A DNA stretch of 32,420 nucleotides from Alloprevotella sp. (GCA_017477205.1 JAFUXE010000036.1:1-32420); one strand, 5' to 3'; positions 24,121-32,134 are shown, numbered from the stretch's first letter. The notes: generated from the letters alone by a model not told the origin. Numbers and translations: made by a program.

Positions 24121-24825
24121 CTGATAGAACTGGTAGTCGCGCCAAACCGTGAGAAGATAAGTCTCTGCGTCCATGCCCGTCGGCACGGGTCCCACGATGG
24201 ACGCCACTTTCCCCGTCAGCTCGAGAATCCTTCCCGTGCGCCCGCCGCCGTAAAGGGACAGCGTGAGGCGTATGGCGTCCGCCTGCCCGGCCGTCAGCAG
24301 GGGCGCCGTGGGGAACGTGGGGCGGTAGTTGTCCGTCAGGAAGTTGAACTCGGAAAGCTGCACGCGGTTGTTGTTCAGCAGGCGGTCGCTCACGACCATC
24401 GTACCAGCCGCCATGTCGCCCAGCCGCTGGCTGTTTTTTGAGAACATGATGCAGAGGATTCCCACCACGAATCCCGTGCCCGCATCAATCGTGAGCAGAA
24501 GCCAGCGGAGCATGAAGGCACTGAGGCCGGGCCGGCTGCCGTCACGCTTGACGACGCGAAGCCCAAGAATCTGTTTCCCGAGGCTCTTCCCGTTAAAGAA
24601 AAACTCGCACAGCGGATAGTAAAACATTGTGGGAATGGTGTATAGCGCAGCCGCAAGCCATCCGTTAAGCAGATTCTCCATCCCCGTCCCGAACAACAGG
24701 AGCGAGAGGCCGTAGAGGTAGAAAAGGATTGCGAGTGCGTCCAGGAAAGCCGCCAGGATGCGGGGGCCAAAGCCTGCGGGACGCGGCTCGATGCGGACGT
24801 ATTGGTTGGAAAGAATGTACGACAT
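24115..24825 (-). CDS. RDD family membrane protein
   Basis: The 236-residue product has an RDD domain: the Arg of GFGPRILAAFLDAL, then two or three membrane helices, then GKSLGKQILGLRVVKRDGSRPG and LRWLLLTIDAGTGFVVGIL. A soluble C-terminal half (about 155-236) has no named domain. RDD proteins often accompany MoxR/DUF58 operons in Bacteroidota, and this one is divergent from that operon, so a shared role is likely. ATG 24825 was chosen over a frame reaching 24852, which enters the -7 box. It overlaps the metallohydrolase by 6 bp tail to tail. Confidence 0.85.
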   Translation of the reverse strand: MSYILSNQYVRIEPRPAGFGPRILAAFLDALAILFYLYGLSLLLFGTGMENLLNGWLAAALYTIPTMFYYPLCEFFFNGKSLGKQILGLRVVKRDGSRPGLSAFMLRWLLLTIDAGTGFVVGILCIMFSKNSQRLGDMAAGTMVVSDRLLNNNRVQLSEFNFLTDNYRPTFPTAPLLTAGQADAIRLTLSLYGGGRTGRILELTGKVASIVGPVPTGMDAETYLLTVWRDYQFYQL

Positions 24826-24841
24826 GTTGTATATTTTGCGG

Positions 24842-24849
24842 CAAAAATA
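24842..24849 (-). promoter_or_regulatory. -7 box of RDD gene
   Basis: TATTTTTG on the minus strand lies 16 bp upstream of ATG 24825, which would give a very short leader. No clear -33 box is present. Confidence 0.55.
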
Positions 24850-24872
24850 CATATAAACTCACGATTTTGTCT

Positions 24873-24880
24873 TATTTTTG
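24873..24880 (+). promoter_or_regulatory. -7 box of SpoIIM-MoxR-DUF58 operon
   Basis: TATTTTTG, identical to the divergent RDD -7 box, lies 32 bp upstream of ATG 24913. The two boxes are 23 bp apart, so the two transcripts start from one compact control region. Confidence 0.55.
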
Positions 24881-24912
24881 CGCGGGGAATTTCAAATATC
24901 CCCTTCAAGGCA

Positions 24913-25893
24913 ATGCGCGAGAATGCTTTCATCAAACAGAATTTGCAGAAATGGACGTCCATGCAGGCGTCCCTCGACACCGCTGCCGACGGCAACCCCG
25001 ACGTGCTGGCACAGACCTACCAGACGCTCGTGGCAGACCTCGCCTTTGCCCAGACGCACTATCCCGACTCCCGCATCACGGTGTTCCTGAACGACCTCGC
25101 GCTGGCTTACCACGTGAAGCTCTATCGCCGCCATCCCTCCTCCTGGCGCCGCTTTGCCGACTTCTGGCGCACCGACGTCCCCCTTGCCCTCCGTGCCTCC
25201 CGCCGCGAGCTGCTCATCTCCCTGCTGATACTCTTTTTCGGCATCGGCATCGGCATCATCTCCCAAATCGGCGACACCGACTTCGCCCGCATCGTGCTGG
25301 GCGACTTCTACGTTGAGATGACGCTTGACAACATAGCGGCCGGACGCCCGATGGATGTTTACGACAGCGGCGTCCCCTCGGACATGTTTCTTTCCATCAC
25401 GCTGAACAACATCAGCGTTGCGTTGCGCTGCTTTGCCATGGGCATGCTGACGCTCTTCGGCACGGGTCTGATGCTCCTCTACAACGCCATCATGCTGGGC
25501 ACGTTCACGACGTTCTTTGCCCAGCACGGCCTGCTCTGGGAAAGTTCCCTCGCCATCTGGCTCCACGGCACCCTGGAGATTTCCGCCATCGTCGTGGCGG
25601 GAGCCGGAGGCATCGCCCTCGGCACGGGATGGCTTTTCCCCGGTACCTACACGCGCCTCGAAGCCTTCAAACGCGGGGCCTATCGCGGCCTGAAAGTCCT
25701 CTGCGCCACGATTCCCATGTTCGTCGTGGCCGGTTTCATCGAAAGTTTCCTCACGCGCCACACCGAGTGGCCCGAAGCCCTGCGCTTCAGCGCCATCGTG
25801 ATGTTCGCCGCGGTGGTTATTATATATATAATTGTGTACCCCAACAAAGTAGCCCGCCAAAGCAATGACAGGACAACAGAATACGCTCTATAG
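24913..25893 (+). CDS. SpoIIM-like (DUF95) membrane protein
   Basis: The 326-residue product has an N-terminal soluble helical part (1-95) and then about six membrane segments with the stage II sporulation protein M pattern (ALRCFAMGMLTLFGTGLMLLYN..., then LHGTLEISAIVVAGAGGIAL). Bacteroidota do not sporulate; here the family is a regular member of RDD/MoxR/DUF58 operons, with a probable envelope role. ATG 24913 was chosen because the frame upstream runs through the divergent promoter. It overlaps the next gene by 29 bp. Confidence 0.85.
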   Translation: MRENAFIKQNLQKWTSMQASLDTAADGNPDVLAQTYQTLVADLAFAQTHYPDSRITVFLNDLALAYHVKLYRRHPSSWRRFADFWRTDVPLALRASRRELLISLLILFFGIGIGIISQIGDTDFARIVLGDFYVEMTLDNIAAGRPMDVYDSGVPSDMFLSITLNNISVALRCFAMGMLTLFGTGLMLLYNAIMLGTFTTFFAQHGLLWESSLAIWLHGTLEISAIVVAGAGGIALGTGWLFPGTYTRLEAFKRGAYRGLKVLCATIPMFVVAGFIESFLTRHTEWPEALRFSAIVMFAAVVIIYIIVYPNKVARQSNDRTTEYAL

Positions 25894-26782
25894 GTTCCGC
25901 AGCTTCAATGACAAGTTCTCGGACATCATGCAGTTTCTCCGCGAAGAGTGGCGGACGCTGCTTGTCTTCACCGTCTATTTCATCCTTCCGCTCAGCCTTT
26001 TGCAGGCACTTGCCCTGCCTGACATGTTTAGCCTGGGGCGCCTTGTGGACCAGAACGATGCCGGCATGCGCGTCGTCCTGTCCGGCGTGTTCTATGCCCT
26101 GTGCACCTTGACGGGCGAGGTCATCGTGGCCAGCATCGCCTACAGCGTCATGCGCATCCACTTCTTCCGCGAGGGCGGCACGAAGGGCATCACGTTCCGC
26201 ACCTTCTGGCCCGACATGCGCCACAGCCTCTGGCGCACGTTCCTCTACATGCTCCTTGCAGGCCTGCTCGTCGGGTTGGGCTTAGGCGTCTATATCCTGT
26301 TCGTCATCATCACAATGCGCATCGGCTTCATCATGGCCTTTGTGGACCTGCTGCTGTTGCCCGTGCTGCTGGTCCTGCTGCTTCCCTTCAGCCTTTCCCT
26401 GCCTCGCGTCCTGCTCACGGACGACGGCATCTGGGCGTCACTCCGCGACGGCTACCGCCTCGGCTGGAAGACGCTGGGAGGCGTCCTGGCCATCTTCTTT
26501 GTGCTCCAGCTCATCGTGAACATGGTGACGGGCATTTGCTCCATGCCCGCAATGGTGTGCATGGTCATCGACATGTTTTCCAGCATGGGCGAGGACGTGC
26601 CCATCGCCAACAATCCCCTGTTCCTCTTTGCGGAATACCTGAGCAATGTCCTCTATAGCTTCGTGAACTATGCCGGTGCGGTGGTCCTCCTCGTCGGGTT
26701 GGGCATCCAGTACGGACATGCAGCCGAGAAAATCGACGGCGTGACTGCCGCCGAGAGCGTTTCATCCTTCGACACCCTCTGA
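25865..26782 (+). CDS. Multi-pass membrane protein of the MoxR/DUF58 operon
   Basis: The 305-residue product has about six hydrophobic segments, with a conserved-looking cytosolic stretch RTFWPDMRHSLWRTFLY and a later DDGIWASLRDGYRLGWKTLGG. I cannot assign a named family. Its place, overlapping the SpoIIM-like gene by 29 bp and 5 bp before the DUF4129 gene, makes it part of the same envelope operon. The ATG at 25865 gives a start just before a cytosolic N-terminus (TGQQNTLYRFRSF). Confidence 0.75.
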   Translation: MTGQQNTLYRFRSFNDKFSDIMQFLREEWRTLLVFTVYFILPLSLLQALALPDMFSLGRLVDQNDAGMRVVLSGVFYALCTLTGEVIVASIAYSVMRIHFFREGGTKGITFRTFWPDMRHSLWRTFLYMLLAGLLVGLGLGVYILFVIITMRIGFIMAFVDLLLLPVLLVLLLPFSLSLPRVLLTDDGIWASLRDGYRLGWKTLGGVLAIFFVLQLIVNMVTGICSMPAMVCMVIDMFSSMGEDVPIANNPLFLFAEYLSNVLYSFVNYAGAVVLLVGLGIQYGHAAEKIDGVTAAESVSSFDTL

Positions 26783-26787
26783 CCACC

Positions 26788-27441
26788 ATGCCCGCCCTTG
26801 ACACCCTCCGCGCCGACAGCACCCTCGTGCAAGCCTGGACAAGCAATCCGGACTTCGACTACGTGCGCGACCTCTCCGGACAGGACGAGAGCATGCTCAC
26901 GGTTGTCATGAAGTGGATAGGGCAGTACGTCCAGCGCCTCTTCAGTGCGCTGACAAACAGCGACACCGTATCCACCATCGCGGCCATCGGCATCGTGCTG
27001 CTGGTCCTTGTCGGCGGCTACTTTGCCTGGCGCCATCTGGGCAAGCGCCGCGGCCGCGTGAAGATTTCCGACGTGGAATATACGGTTTCCGAGGACAGCA
27101 TCTACGGCGTTGACTTCGACCGGGAGCTGGAGCTTGCCCTCGCAGGCAGGCAGCATCGCCAGGCCGTGCGCCTCCTCTATCTCCGCACCCTCCGCCACCT
27201 TCACGATGCCGGCTGCCTGTGCTGGAGCCTCACGCAGACGCCGCGCGAATTTGTGGATGCTCTTCAGGACGACGCCCTGCGCGCCCCGTTCTCCCGCATG
27301 ACGACGGCCTTCGTCCGCGTGCGCTATGGACATTTTCCTGCCACCGCTGAGGACGTGGAGCGCATGTCCGGGTGGGCGCGGGAGACAGATGCCCACATTC
27401 CCCGGGGAGAGCACAACGAGGAGAAAGGAGGTGAGGCATGA
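26788..27441 (+). CDS. DUF4129 domain protein
   Basis: The 217-residue product has an N-terminal ~60-residue region, one membrane helix (about 66-80, IGIVLLVLVGGYFAW), and then a cytosolic helical domain. There DRELELALAGRQHRQAVRLLYL and the following TPREFV match DUF4129. Function is unknown; in other bacteria the domain is linked to transglutaminase and DUF58 proteins. The stop overlaps the next start (ATGA at 27438-27441), so translation is coupled. An AGGAGGTGAGGCATGAG Shine-Dalgarno-like stretch lies right at the junction. Confidence 0.8.
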   Translation: MPALDTLRADSTLVQAWTSNPDFDYVRDLSGQDESMLTVVMKWIGQYVQRLFSALTNSDTVSTIAAIGIVLLVLVGGYFAWRHLGKRRGRVKISDVEYTVSEDSIYGVDFDRELELALAGRQHRQAVRLLYLRTLRHLHDAGCLCWSLTQTPREFVDALQDDALRAPFSRMTTAFVRVRYGHFPATAEDVERMSGWARETDAHIPRGEHNEEKGGEA

Positions 27442-28910
27442 GAATCTCGCGCACCTTCATCTTCTGCTGCGTTGCGGCCGTCCTCCTCGTGTTCTTCATC
27501 CAGCTCCATCTTCCCAAGCATTTCAGTTGGGACGACAGCTATAACGTCAACAGCACGCAGCCTTTCGGCACGGCGCTCTTCGACAGCATGGTCTCCCAGG
27601 CGCTTCCCTACGGCTACGATTTTTATACGGACGAACTTGACGGATACCTGAAAAGCAGCCTCCGCAGGGACACCGTCATCGCGGAGAACCTCCTTCTCAT
27701 CGACACGCGCTTTGACATCTCGCAGGTCACGGATTCCCTCCTCTACTATTATGCCATGCGCGGCGGCAACATTCTGATAGCCGCTGCGGAGGTGCGCGCA
27801 TACCGCTATGGCGCGACCATCCGCGAGGACCTTGAGAATCAGTTCAGCATCATCCCCGATTCCGCCAAGGAGGACGGGGAAGAAGCCGTCGCTATGGAGG
27901 AGGACGAGATGCCGGAGGAGATTGAGCCCGACTCCCTGCACTTCTATTTTGCGCACGGCCTGGAACATGCCTCGCGCTACGGCAACTACTACTTCGACCT
28001 CCCGACGGCACGGAGGCTGATGGGGCTTGGCGTTGTGGAGTACAGGAACAACCTCCTTGGCGACAGCCTGTACCCGGCCACCTCCATCCACATGTTCTCT
28101 TCCATAGCCCCCGCCATGTTCTATGCCGACACCCTGCGCCGTTTCGGCTTCGAGCCGCTCGACGCGGTGTACTACTCGGCCTTCACCGGCTATGCCGCAC
28201 AGAATCTCGGGGTATATGATTCCCGGGAAGACTCTCCGCAGGGCAATCCCCTGCTTGCCACGACTGCCACGGCGCGCATCGGACGCGGCAGCATCACGGT
28301 GTCGCTGGCCCCGACGTACTTCACGAACTTCGGAACCGTAAACCGCGACGGCCGCCTCTACATCCTGCGGCTCCTGAACCGCGTTGCCGACAAACCCCTC
28401 ATGCGCTATCTACCCTATTCCCAGGCTGCGGGCGAGCCCACATTCTCCATGGGCCCGACGGTGTTTTCCTATTTCCTCGACCGTCCGCCGCTTGCGATGG
28501 CCCTGCGCCTGAGCTTCATCGCCTGCCTCCTGGCACTCTTTGTCAACGCGCGCCGCCGTCAGCGTGCCATACCGCCTGTCCGCAAGGAGCACAACGTGAC
28601 CCTCCATTTCCTGCGTCAGGTGGCCCTGCTCTATCGGCCGGGCGATGACTATGCCAGCCTCCTCGAAAAACGCTTCCAGGCCTTCGCCGCGAAGGTGAGG
28701 GGCAGGGTAGGGGCAGACGTGGCCGACACCATGCCCGAAGCCCGCAGCCATGCTGCCCGCCTCCTCGCTGCCCATACCCGGGAACCGTACGAGGCTACGC
28801 ACGACGCCCTGCGCGAGCTCCACTTCCGTCTTGTTCACGAGGCCCCGCTCTCCTTCCGGGAGTTCAAGGCCTGCACGGACATGATGAACCGCATGGAGAA
28901 ACTGCTTTGA
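27438..28910 (+). CDS. DUF4350 domain membrane protein
   Basis: The 490-residue product has a membrane helix at 5-22. An extracytoplasmic region of about 330 residues follows, with the DUF4350-like opening NSTQPFGTALFDSMV and VIAENLLLIDTRFDIS, where a small GATase-like fold is expected. An acidic insert MEEDEMPEEIEPD lies at about 152-164. A second membrane helix lies at about 353-370, followed by a basic RRRQR stop and a C-terminal cytosolic domain of about 115 residues. Function is unknown. It is coupled to DUF4129 and precedes moxR by 40 bp. That gap holds two direct copies of GACCATTGAACATT. Confidence 0.8.
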   Translation: MRISRTFIFCCVAAVLLVFFIQLHLPKHFSWDDSYNVNSTQPFGTALFDSMVSQALPYGYDFYTDELDGYLKSSLRRDTVIAENLLLIDTRFDISQVTDSLLYYYAMRGGNILIAAAEVRAYRYGATIREDLENQFSIIPDSAKEDGEEAVAMEEDEMPEEIEPDSLHFYFAHGLEHASRYGNYYFDLPTARRLMGLGVVEYRNNLLGDSLYPATSIHMFSSIAPAMFYADTLRRFGFEPLDAVYYSAFTGYAAQNLGVYDSREDSPQGNPLLATTATARIGRGSITVSLAPTYFTNFGTVNRDGRLYILRLLNRVADKPLMRYLPYSQAAGEPTFSMGPTVFSYFLDRPPLAMALRLSFIACLLALFVNARRRQRAIPPVRKEHNVTLHFLRQVALLYRPGDDYASLLEKRFQAFAAKVRGRVGADVADTMPEARSHAARLLAAHTREPYEATHDALRELHFRLVHEAPLSFREFKACTDMMNRMEKLL

Positions 28911-28950
28911 CCATTGAACATTGACCATTGAACATTAAAAAACAACAGAT

Positions 28951-29958
28951 ATGGACGACATTCAGACAACACAACGCCTTGACCTCAGCGCGTTTTCCGG
29001 GAAAGTGGAACGCGTTCGGACAGAAATCTCCCGCTTCGTCGTCGGACAGGAGGAGGCCGTGAACCTTCTCCTGGCAGCCATCCTTGCCGACGGCCATGTC
29101 CTCATCGAGGGCGTGCCGGGCATTGCCAAGACCTTGCTGGCAAAGGTGCTTTCCCGCCTCGTGGACGCACGCTTCGGACGCTTGCAGTTCACGCCCGACC
29201 TCATGCCCAGCGACGTGCTGGGAACAAACGTCTTCGACCTGAAGACGCAGGAGTTCAGCTTCCACCGCGGCCCCGTCTTCACCCAGCTCCTTCTTGTCGA
29301 TGAGATCAACCGTGCACCTGCAAAGACGCAGGCCGCTCTCTTCGAGGTCATGGAGGAACGTCAGGCCACGGTAGATGGCGTTACCTATCCGATGGATGCC
29401 TTCTTCTGCATCCTTGCCACGCAGAACCCCGTGGAACAGGAGGGCACCTACAAGCTTCCCGAGGCACAGCTGGACCGTTTCCTCCTGAAGCTTACCATGT
29501 CCTATCCCTCGCAGGAGCAGGAGGTGGAAATCCTGCGCCGCCACCAGGTGCGCGAACGCATGGACACGACGCAGCTGCAGCCCGTCCTGACCACGGACGA
29601 GATACGCGAGATGCGTGCCCTGATGGACCGCGTCATCGTGGACGACGCCATCCTGCGCTACATTGCGGCCATCATCCAGCAGACGCGCGTTTCGCGCAGC
29701 CTCTATCTGAGTGCTTCGCCCCGCGCCTCCGTTGCCCTCCTCCGACTCTCCAAGGCGCTTGCTCTGCTGAGCGGCCGCGACTTCGTGACGCCCGACGACG
29801 TGAAGCGCCTTGCCCCCTCCGTCCTTGCCCACCGCATCGTCCTGACGGCAGAAGCCGAAATGGAAGGACTCACGGTGGCCCGCGCCGTGGAGGAACTGCT
29901 CCAGCGTGCACAGGTGGATCTGGAGATACCGCCCATTCCTGTACAGAAGCAGCAGTAA
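28951..29958 (+). CDS. MoxR-family AAA+ ATPase
   Basis: The 335-residue product is a cytosolic AAA+ chaperone-like ATPase. Walker A is GVPGIAKT (54-61), Walker B is LLLVDEINRAP (D117/E118), and sensor 1 lies in ILATQNPVEQEGTY. The MoxR segment FHRGPVFTQLLLVDEIN is intact. MoxR proteins are thought to help fold or assemble VWA and DUF58 partners, and the DUF58 gene is next downstream. The stop codon TAA is also the first base triplet of an octamer repeat array. Confidence 0.93.
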   Translation: MDDIQTTQRLDLSAFSGKVERVRTEISRFVVGQEEAVNLLLAAILADGHVLIEGVPGIAKTLLAKVLSRLVDARFGRLQFTPDLMPSDVLGTNVFDLKTQEFSFHRGPVFTQLLLVDEINRAPAKTQAALFEVMEERQATVDGVTYPMDAFFCILATQNPVEQEGTYKLPEAQLDRFLLKLTMSYPSQEQEVEILRRHQVRERMDTTQLQPVLTTDEIREMRALMDRVIVDDAILRYIAAIIQQTRVSRSLYLSASPRASVALLRLSKALALLSGRDFVTPDDVKRLAPSVLAHRIVLTAEAEMEGLTVARAVEELLQRAQVDLEIPPIPVQKQQ

Positions 29959-30059
29959 ACGAGTAAACAAGAAGACAAGAAGACAAGTAAACGAGTAAAC
30001 AAGAAGACAAGTAAACGAGTAAACAAGAAGACAAGTAAACGAGTAAACGAGTAAACAAG
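29956..30059 (+). repeat. Array of 13 octamers between moxR and DUF58 genes
   Basis: Thirteen contiguous 8 bp units (TAAACGAG, TAAACAAG or AAGACAAG) fill exactly 104 bp, starting with the MoxR stop TAA. They are arranged mostly as TAAACGAG-TAAACAAG-AAGACAAG triplets. A complementary CTTGTCAACTCG segment (30065-30076) and CAACTAACAAAAG follow, so the last units can fold back. The layout matches the array at 18317. Confidence 0.92.
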
Positions 30060-30098
30060 CCGCTGCTTGTCAACTCGCCAACTAACAAAAGTAAGCCA

Positions 30099-31406
30099 AT
30101 GTTCCTGTCGCCCCGCTTTTTCCTTTGCCTGACGCTCGTATGCCTCACCTCCGTCATGGGGTATTGGTACATGCCGCTTTACGGTGTGGCGCGCCTGATG
30201 CTTGCCGGCCTGATGGTGCTGCTACTGGCAGACTTCATCGCCGTCTGGACACTGGGGCGCGTGGAGGCCGAGCGCCTGACGCAGGAAAAGTATTGCCTGA
30301 ACGAGGACAACGACGTGCAGCTCCGCGTGGAGTCCGCCTCCCCCATGCCGCTGAGCGTCACCGTGCGCGACGAGCTGCCCGGAGAGTTCCGTTTCCACCG
30401 TGCGCTGTTCCGCCTGCACCTTCGTGCCCGCGGAGCCCTAAACGTGCACTATGCGCTCCGTCCCGTGGAGCGCGGGGCCTATACCTTCGGCCACGTCCTG
30501 CTCTTCGTCTCGTCGCCCCTTGGCCTCGTGGAGCGCAAGCTGCGCAGCGGGGCTTCGCAGGAGGTGAAGGTATATCCCGCCTTCCGCCGTCTGGACCGCC
30601 TGGAGCTGGCCGCCGTCAGCGAGAACCCCGCGGAAGGCTCGAAGCGCATCCGCCGTCCCGGGGCGCAGACAGAGTTTGAACATATCAAGGACTATGCCCA
30701 GGGGGACGAGTACAGGGCCATAAACTGGAAGGCAACGGCGCGCAGGCGCCACCTGATGGTGAACACCTATCAGGACGAGAAGGCGCAACCCGTCGTCTGC
30801 GTGATTGACAAAGGGCGCGCCATGCAACGCACGTGGGGCGGCATGACGCTCCTTGACTATGCCATCAATGCCTCCCTGGCTCTCAGCTATGTTGCCGTGC
30901 GCCATGACGACATGGCGGGTCTCCTCACGTTCTCTGCCGCCGTGGACACCTTCCTCCCTGCCAGCCGTCGTCCCACCACGCTTCCGCTCATCATGGAGGA
31001 ACTCTACGCCCAGCATTCCGCCTACGCGGAGTCCGACTACAGCGCCCTGCGTGCCTACGTAGGGCGTCACCTGCGCAGGCGCAGCCTCCTCGTGCTCTAT
31101 ACCGACTTCGCCAACCTTGACGCCCTGGAGCGCCAGCTGCCCTATCTCCGCATGATTGCCCGCGACCACCCCGTACTGGTTTGCTTCTCCGACGATGCCG
31201 AGGTGGACAGGGTCGCATCATCCATGCCGCGTACGCAGGAAGAATACGTCATGCAGACGCTGGCAACCAACTTTGCACAGGAAAAGCGCGCTATTGCCTC
31301 GCGCCTCTCCGCCTGCGGCATTTACGCCCTCCTCACGTCGCCCTCGCGCCTGCCCGTGGACGTCATCCGCCGCTATCTCGAACTGAAGCAGCGCGCCGTC
31401 ATCTGA
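30099..31406 (+). CDS. DUF58 domain protein
   Basis: The 435-residue product has two N-terminal membrane helices (about 8-25 and 33-52), a beta-rich extracytoplasmic or cytosolic section, and the DUF58 core. The hallmark is FEHIKDYAQGDEYRAINW, continuing into KATARRRHLMVNTY (GDEYRAINW from residue 202). A VWA-like fold follows, with VVCVIDKGRAM as the metal-site-like segment; DxSxS is degenerate there (D-K-G-R), so metal binding is doubtful. It is the usual partner of the upstream MoxR ATPase and the last large gene of the operon. Confidence 0.88.
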   Translation: MFLSPRFFLCLTLVCLTSVMGYWYMPLYGVARLMLAGLMVLLLADFIAVWTLGRVEAERLTQEKYCLNEDNDVQLRVESASPMPLSVTVRDELPGEFRFHRALFRLHLRARGALNVHYALRPVERGAYTFGHVLLFVSSPLGLVERKLRSGASQEVKVYPAFRRLDRLELAAVSENPAEGSKRIRRPGAQTEFEHIKDYAQGDEYRAINWKATARRRHLMVNTYQDEKAQPVVCVIDKGRAMQRTWGGMTLLDYAINASLALSYVAVRHDDMAGLLTFSAAVDTFLPASRRPTTLPLIMEELYAQHSAYAESDYSALRAYVGRHLRRRSLLVLYTDFANLDALERQLPYLRMIARDHPVLVCFSDDAEVDRVASSMPRTQEEYVMQTLATNFAQEKRAIASRLSACGIYALLTSPSRLPVDVIRRYLELKQRAVI

Positions 31407-31484
31407 ACGGTGTGCTTACTCGTCCGTAAGTTTAATTAGCTTAGTTTAATAGAACCAGGATTTCATCTTATATCTTCAACAATT

Positions 31485-31622
31485 ATGCATATAGGGTGTC
31501 TTTTATTCGTATGGTTCATTATAGTAGTGGTAGCCCTGCCGATTCCGTGGTGGTTTTGGATACTGGCAATCATCCTCGTCGTTCTCGCAGAACCGGAAAA
31601 CTGGCGAAGACGCAGAAGATAG
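31485..31622 (+). CDS. Possible 45-residue membrane microprotein
   Basis: ATG 31485 opens a 45-codon frame ending TAG 31620-31622. The product is MHIGCLLFVWFIIVVV, then ALPIPWWFWILAIILVVL, then AEPENWRRRRR. That is two hydrophobic helices split by a Pro-Trp turn, with a strongly basic C-terminus. Such composition is unlikely by chance in an AT-rich gap. A TATCTTCA box lies about 14 bp upstream, but no good ribosome site is visible. A longer GTG-started frame overlapping it (31496-31885) runs through repeat DNA and looks spurious. It follows the DUF58 gene by 78 bp. No family is recognised. Confidence 0.5.
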   Translation: MHIGCLLFVWFIIVVVALPIPWWFWILAIILVVLAEPENWRRRRR

Positions 31623-31792
31623 GCAATTTACAACTTCAGGCATATTTTACAGACCTTCCGTCTAATTTAAAAGCGACAAAAGCTTATCGTGTCTGCAAGG
31701 GTGAAGGCTTGTTTTCAAAAAGACGTTGGGGCGATATTCGCATAATTCCCACTTTTCTTTATGATTGCTATAGGAGCCTGACATCTCTTTCC

Positions 31793-31902
31793 GAGGTATG
31801 CGCTTACCTCACTTTGAGCTTTGCGCTTACCTTGAGGCGAGGTGTGCGCTTACCTCGACCTGAGCTTTGCGCTTACCTCAAATAGAGGTGTCCGCACACC
31901 TT
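31793..31902. repeat. Phased dyad array C, 5 units of 23 bp
   Basis: GCGCTTACCT starts at 31800, 31823, 31846 and 31869, exactly 23 bp apart, and a fifth diverged unit falls in phase at 31892. Units 1 and 3 are 18 bp dyads with arms GAGGT/ACCTC around TGCGCT-type centres. Units 2 and 4 start GAGCT, with poorer symmetry. Unit 5 (GAGGTGTCCGCACACCTT) has a changed centre, but its arms GGTGT/ACACC still match. Linkers are 5 bp. Confidence 0.85.
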
Positions 31903-32043
31903 TTGCAACGTTTAGCGGACGCCTGTAATATCATTCCTTGAATCATTATATGGATATTATGGGTTATTACATGACAATCTGTTTCTCAAAAAGTTGAACA
32001 CGAATCGGCACGAGGGAATAGCCTCTTCCGCGATGAGGGGAAC

Positions 32044-32113
32044 AAGATGCCTTCATGATTCTACGAGATGTGCAGAAAGAATCCAACGAGATGCTGCGAT
32101 GAATCGATTTATA
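32044..32113. repeat. Degenerate array D sharing a unit with array A
   Basis: AGATG recurs at 32045, 32066 and 32089 (steps of 21 and 23). The last unit, 25 bases from 32089, equals the first unit of array A (10267-10291) with three mismatches and keeps the AATCGATT core. The other two units retain only GATTC or GAATCC fragments. It lies 58 bp before the first full CRISPR repeat. Confidence 0.65.
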
Positions 32114-32122
32114 TAGAATAAT

Positions 32123-32134
32123 GCGGGAAGCGAC
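32123..32134. repeat. Degenerate half CRISPR repeat
   Basis: GCGGGAAGCGAC matches the last 12 bases of the CRISPR repeat in 11 of 12 positions (plus-strand orientation). It is separated from the first full repeat by 36 bp, close to the spacer length. It is probably the remains of a former terminal repeat at the array edge. Confidence 0.45.

Larger units (their letters stand above)
31623..32122. other. AT-richer repeat-bearing gap before the CRISPR array
   Basis: This 500 bp stretch is clearly AT-richer than the genes to its left and has no frame with credible composition. It holds array C (31793-31902) and the degenerate array D (about 32044-32113). Between 31903 and 32043 I see nothing further. 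The change in base composition suggests a separate history from the upstream operon. Confidence 0.7.

Noticed and set aside
31496..31885. 129-codon frame starting with GTG
   Set aside because: It overlaps the better microprotein frame, has no ribosome site, and its last third is translated from the 23 bp repeats.
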